Assembly: GCA_000720535.1 (NCBI GenBank)
Contig: JOAZ01000007.1
Coordinates: 248,001 to 312,000, forward strand
Direction: 5' to 3'
Length of the DNA stretch: 64,000 nt
Source of the DNA: Streptomyces halstedii
GTDB taxonomy: Bacteria > Actinomycetota > Actinomycetes > Streptomycetales > Streptomycetaceae
How positions within the stretch are numbered: position 1 is the first letter of the stretch; each line of letters begins with the position of its first letter. The notes below the pieces were generated by a model, which had not been told where the DNA came from, made no database searches, and worked only from the letters and a program-made list of their open reading frames with translations. Positions 60,446 to 64,000 of the stretch are shown piece after piece. A program made the translations under genes and the position numbers.

Positions 60446-61650
<1,205 letters not shown>

Positions 61651-61731
61651 TCTGGCTCCTCGTGGGGGAGGGCTTCGATGGATGCCTCACCGCGCCCGTG
61701 GTTGGCATGGACGCGATGAGGCATGGGGGAG

Positions 61732-61773
61732 ACCGTAGGAGGACTAGACCAGTTGGGTCAATGGTTCGGACCA
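61732..61773 (-). promoter_or_regulatory. Chitinase promoter with 12-bp repeats and DasR-type site
   Basis: Minus strand: TGGTCCGAACCA (61773-61762), TTGACC -35 (61761-61756), TGGTCTAGTCCT (61751-61740) and a TACGGT -10 (61737-61732) 18 bases from the -35. The layout and the second repeat are identical to the promoter at 44.8 kb, so the two chitinase genes should respond to the same chitin signal. Confidence 0.85.
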
Positions 61774-61995
61774 ATTTCCCTGATCATCGGCTCCTGGGAC
61801 CCGGTGACGGGGACGCCCCGATCGGGCATACTCGACCCGCCACAGCCACAGGCCGGCTTCTCTCGTGATCCGAGAGGGCAGGATTCGGCTGAGAGAACCC
61901 ATGATGTCCGGGCAGCGCCCGGGACCACCCGGCGGCGCCGCTCACACCCCGCGCGCGCGACCGCCGCAACGCCCGACAGGGAGGAGAGCACCGTC

Positions 61996-63168
61996 ATGTC
62001 CGACCGTGCCCCGCAGCCGGTGGAACGCCGCCTGCCCACCGAGGAGTCCCGGCAGCTCGTCGCACTCGTGCGCGACATCGTGTCGAAGGAGATCGCGCCC
62101 CGGGCCGCCGAGGAGGAGGAAGCGGGTCACTTCCCCCGCGAGGTCTTCACCCTCCTCTCCGAATCCGGTCTGCTCGCACTGCCCTACGCCTCCGAGTACG
62201 GCGGCGGCGACCAGCCGTACGAGGTCTACCTCCAGGTGCTCGAAGAGCTGGCCGCGGCCCGGCTCACCGTCGGCCTCGGCGTCAGCGTCCACTCGCTGGC
62301 CTGCCACGCCCTCGCCGGCTTCGGCACCGAGGAGCAGCGGACCGCCCGTCTCCCCGCCATGCTCACGGGCGGCCTCCTGGGCGCGTACTGCCTCTCCGAG
62401 CCCGCCTCCGGCTCCGACGCCGCCTCGCTGCGCACCAAGGCCGTACGGGACGGCGACGACTGGGTCCTGACCGGCACCAAGGCGTGGATCACGCACGGCG
62501 GCGTCGCGGACTTCTACACGGTCCTGGCCCGTACGGGCGTGGACGGCCCCCGGGGCATCACCGCGTTCCTGGTGCCCGGGGACGCCGACGGGCTCGGCGC
62601 GGCGGCGCCGGAGAAGAAGATGGGCATGAAGGGCTCGCCCACCGCCCAACTCCACTTCGACGGCGTGCGCGTCGGGGACGACCGCCGCATCGGTGACGAG
62701 GGGCAGGGCTTCGCCATCGCGCTGTCCGCGCTCGACTCCGGGCGGCTGGGCATCGCCGCCTGTGCCGTCGGGGTGGCTCAGGCGGCCCTCGACGAGGCGG
62801 TCGGATACGCCACCGGGCGCCGCCAGTTCGGCCGCCCCGTCGCCGACTTCCAGGGCCTGCGCTTCATGCTCGCCGACATGGCCACCCGGATCGAGGCGGG
62901 ACGGTCCCTCTACCTGGAAGCGGCCCGGCGGCGCGACGCGGGCCTGCCCTTCTCACGGCAGGCGGCGATGGCGAAGCTGTTCTGCACCGACGCGGCCATG
63001 AGCGTCACCACCGACGCGGTCCAGGTGCTCGGCGGCTACGGCTACACCCTCGACTTCCCCGTCGAGCGGCTGATGCGCGAGGCCAAGGTGCTCCAGATCG
63101 TCGAGGGCACCAACCAGATCCAGCGGATGGTCATCGCTCGCCACCTCGCGGGCCCCGAGTCCCGCTGA
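61996..63168 (+). CDS. Acyl-CoA dehydrogenase
   Basis: 390-residue FAD enzyme that introduces a 2,3-double bond into acyl-CoA. CLSEPASGSDAASLRTKAV and WITHGGVADFYTVLART are the flavin/substrate segments. ATGRRQFGRPVADFQGLRFMLADMA and QVLGGYGYTLDFPVERLMREA follow. The catalytic Glu is in IVEGTNQIQRMVIAR. Chain-length preference cannot be read from sequence. The ATG at 61996 follows GAGGAG. Upstream in-frame sequence overlaps the divergent chitinase promoter and is not coding. The 222-base gap to that promoter shows only a weak CATACT -10-like box. Confidence 0.94.
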   Translation: MSDRAPQPVERRLPTEESRQLVALVRDIVSKEIAPRAAEEEEAGHFPREVFTLLSESGLLALPYASEYGGGDQPYEVYLQVLEELAAARLTVGLGVSVHSLACHALAGFGTEEQRTARLPAMLTGGLLGAYCLSEPASGSDAASLRTKAVRDGDDWVLTGTKAWITHGGVADFYTVLARTGVDGPRGITAFLVPGDADGLGAAAPEKKMGMKGSPTAQLHFDGVRVGDDRRIGDEGQGFAIALSALDSGRLGIAACAVGVAQAALDEAVGYATGRRQFGRPVADFQGLRFMLADMATRIEAGRSLYLEAARRRDAGLPFSRQAAMAKLFCTDAAMSVTTDAVQVLGGYGYTLDFPVERLMREAKVLQIVEGTNQIQRMVIARHLAGPESR

Positions 63169-63219
63169 GCCCTGGGGCCCCGGGTCCCGCTGAGCCGCAG
63201 GCCCGGGTCGCGACGAGCC
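63151..63219 (+). repeat. Tandem copies of the acyl-CoA dehydrogenase 3' end
   Basis: The 21-base block at 63151-63171, spanning the last codons and stop (ending CCCGCTGAGCC), is repeated with one change at 63176-63196 (period 25) and more loosely at 63200-63219. Confidence 0.7.
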
Positions 63220-63289
63220 GTGTCGGCCGGCGGTCACGCCGAGCCGTGCGGCCCGTCCGTCCCCTCCGGCGCCGGGGCCGCACACGGAA

Positions 63290-63320
63290 CACCGCCGCGC
63301 GGGACGGCCCGGCGGCGGTG
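63290..63320. terminator. Hairpin between convergent genes
   Basis: A perfect 9-bp stem (CACCGCCGC, 63290-63298, with 63312-63320) and 13-base loop, between the acyl-CoA dehydrogenase gene and the minus-strand gene that ends at 63332. Confidence 0.55.
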
Positions 63321-63331
63321 AGTGGTGGGTG

Positions 63332-63733
63332 TCAGGCGGCCCGGCGCCCGGAGGGCGCCACCCGCAGCGGCCGCGAGCCGGGACCCCCGGCGTGCGAGAA
63401 GGGCTGCATCCGCCAGTCGAGGCCCTGAGGCAGCGTCAGCAGCAGCCCCGCCTCCTGCTCCTGGACCTCCAGCGACTCGTCCGCGGGGCGCGCCTGGGAG
63501 GCGCTGCGGCCCGTACCGGCGCACACGGTGAGCACGAACGGGTTCCACGGGGTGGGGCACAGGGCGTGCTCGGGCAGCGCGTCCTCGTCCGCCAGCAGGG
63601 CGATGGGCTGCGCGCAGTCCGGGCAGATCACGCGGTACATCTCGTACGTGTCGTCGTACGCGTCGAGAGCGGAGTCCTCGTCCGGATCGACGGGTTCCGG
63701 TTCGATACGCCCGGTGGGCTTCAGGCTCTGCAT
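63332..63733 (-). CDS. Small acidic protein with a CxxC motif, function unknown
   Basis: 133 residues. The N-terminal part is acidic (EPEPVDPDEDSALDAYDDTYEMYRV). A zinc-ribbon-like VICPDCAQPIALL with a later HALCP follows, then a low-complexity tail. With one CxxC pair and one further His/Cys group, a single zinc site is possible. The ATG at 63733 follows an A/G-rich AGGGGGGA at normal spacing. No partner is evident. Its neighbour across the gap is an Lrp-type regulator gene on the other strand. Confidence 0.75.
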   Translation of the reverse strand: MQSLKPTGRIEPEPVDPDEDSALDAYDDTYEMYRVICPDCAQPIALLADEDALPEHALCPTPWNPFVLTVCAGTGRSASQARPADESLEVQEQEAGLLLTLPQGLDWRMQPFSHAGGPGSRPLRVAPSGRRAA

Positions 63734-63923
63734 GGGATATTCCCCCCTCGGGTGGGCCGGCTCGGCGCCACGGCCTCGACCACACCAAGCACTTCCCGTG
63801 GGGGCACGGCCGTAACCTCCAGGTCGGCGGCTACCCCTCCGTAGCCGTGTGGCGTTCATCACATGACCCTCGAACGTGCCCTTCCGGGGCCCTCGCGGCT
63901 GTGCCTGGAGGCACTCGGGGCCA

Positions 63924-63936
63924 TAGGTTGACCGCA
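63924..63936 (+). promoter_or_regulatory. -10 box suggesting a leaderless transcript
   Basis: TAGGTT (63924-63929, TAnnnT) ends seven bases before the A of the ATG at 63936, the spacing expected if transcription starts on the start codon. No Shine-Dalgarno is present. The -35 region is weak. Confidence 0.45.
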
Positions 63937-64000
63937 TGGAGGAGCTGGACCGTCAGATCGTGGAGTTGCTCGTCAAGGACGGGCGGATGAGCTACACCGA
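63936..64000 (+). CDS. Lrp/AsnC-family regulator, 3' end outside window
   Basis: Only the first 21 residues are visible: MEELDRQIVELLVKDGRMSY, the standard first helix of an Lrp/AsnC winged helix-turn-helix. The rest lies beyond the window. The ATG lacks a ribosome binding site and sits seven bases after a TAGGTT -10 box, so the mRNA is probably leaderless. It is divergent from the small CxxC protein gene. Confidence 0.8.
   Translation, partial: MEELDRQIVELLVKDGRMSYT

Overview
This window is chromosomal DNA from a Streptomyces. Very high G+C, GTG starts, start/stop overlaps, and several marker genes support this: a BldD with the S. coelicolor c-di-GMP motif, an sIHF-type nucleoid protein, a helicase-dead PriA, a PGKGP-loop EF-P and a RibM-type transporter. 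From memory, gene order follows the S. coelicolor core chromosome from about SCO1494 down to about SCO1423. Strain-specific insertions interrupt it, including a terpene synthase and a lysine-monooxygenase pair. No tRNA, rRNA, CRISPR array, prophage or complete insertion sequence was seen.

Layout. 1-4.7 kb: end of the shikimate cluster (aroB, aroQ), a P-loop protein, a divergent M24 peptidase homologue, efp and nusB. 4.8-15.7 kb: bldD faces away from a complete pyrimidine operon, pyrR-pyrB-pyrC-(membrane gene)-carA-carB-pyrD-pyrF. Its leader holds a PyrR-binding RNA hairpin that traps the pyrR ribosome binding site. 15.8-27.9 kb: housekeeping genes sIHF, gmk, rpoZ, coaBC, metK, priA, fmt, rsmB, rpe and a SorC-type regulator. 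28-42 kb: a more variable block with a sesquiterpene cyclase, guaB1, an aldehyde dehydrogenase, an Lrp regulator, davA-davB, DUF5995 and pentapeptide-repeat proteins, an NCS2 permease, and an MFS pump divergent from a ROK repressor around a shared palindrome.

42-51 kb: a large GH18 chitinase with a DasR-type promoter faces an FMN-riboswitch-controlled riboflavin operon (ribD-ribE-ribM-ribBA-ribH), followed by hisE and hisG. 50.7-57 kb: a PH-domain membrane protein, a translationally coupled CNNM/CorC pair, an orphan EccA-like AAA+ ATPase, a candidate small RNA and a uridine-kinase-like protein. 57-64 kb: a Tat-exported C39-like protein, a formaldehyde dehydrogenase, a tiny SCO1431-family membrane protein, a second chitinase gene broken by an internal frameshifting deletion, an acyl-CoA dehydrogenase, a small cysteine-motif protein and the start of another Lrp regulator.

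How the parts connect. Carbamoyl phosphate, aspartate transcarbamylase, dihydroorotase, DHODH and OMP decarboxylase are one transcription unit, giving UMP from aspartate. The rib operon makes FMN precursors and senses FMN. The two chitinase promoters have the same architecture (12-bp repeats flanking a TTGACC -35 box), which predicts co-induction by chitin. The Lrp gene, davA and davB, perhaps with the aldehyde dehydrogenase, look like a lysine-to-5-aminovalerate module. The best leads are the structured small RNA at 56.1-56.2 kb, the PyrR leader, the dav module with helically phased repeats, the M24 protein with replaced metal ligands, and recurrent tandem duplication of gene 3' ends.
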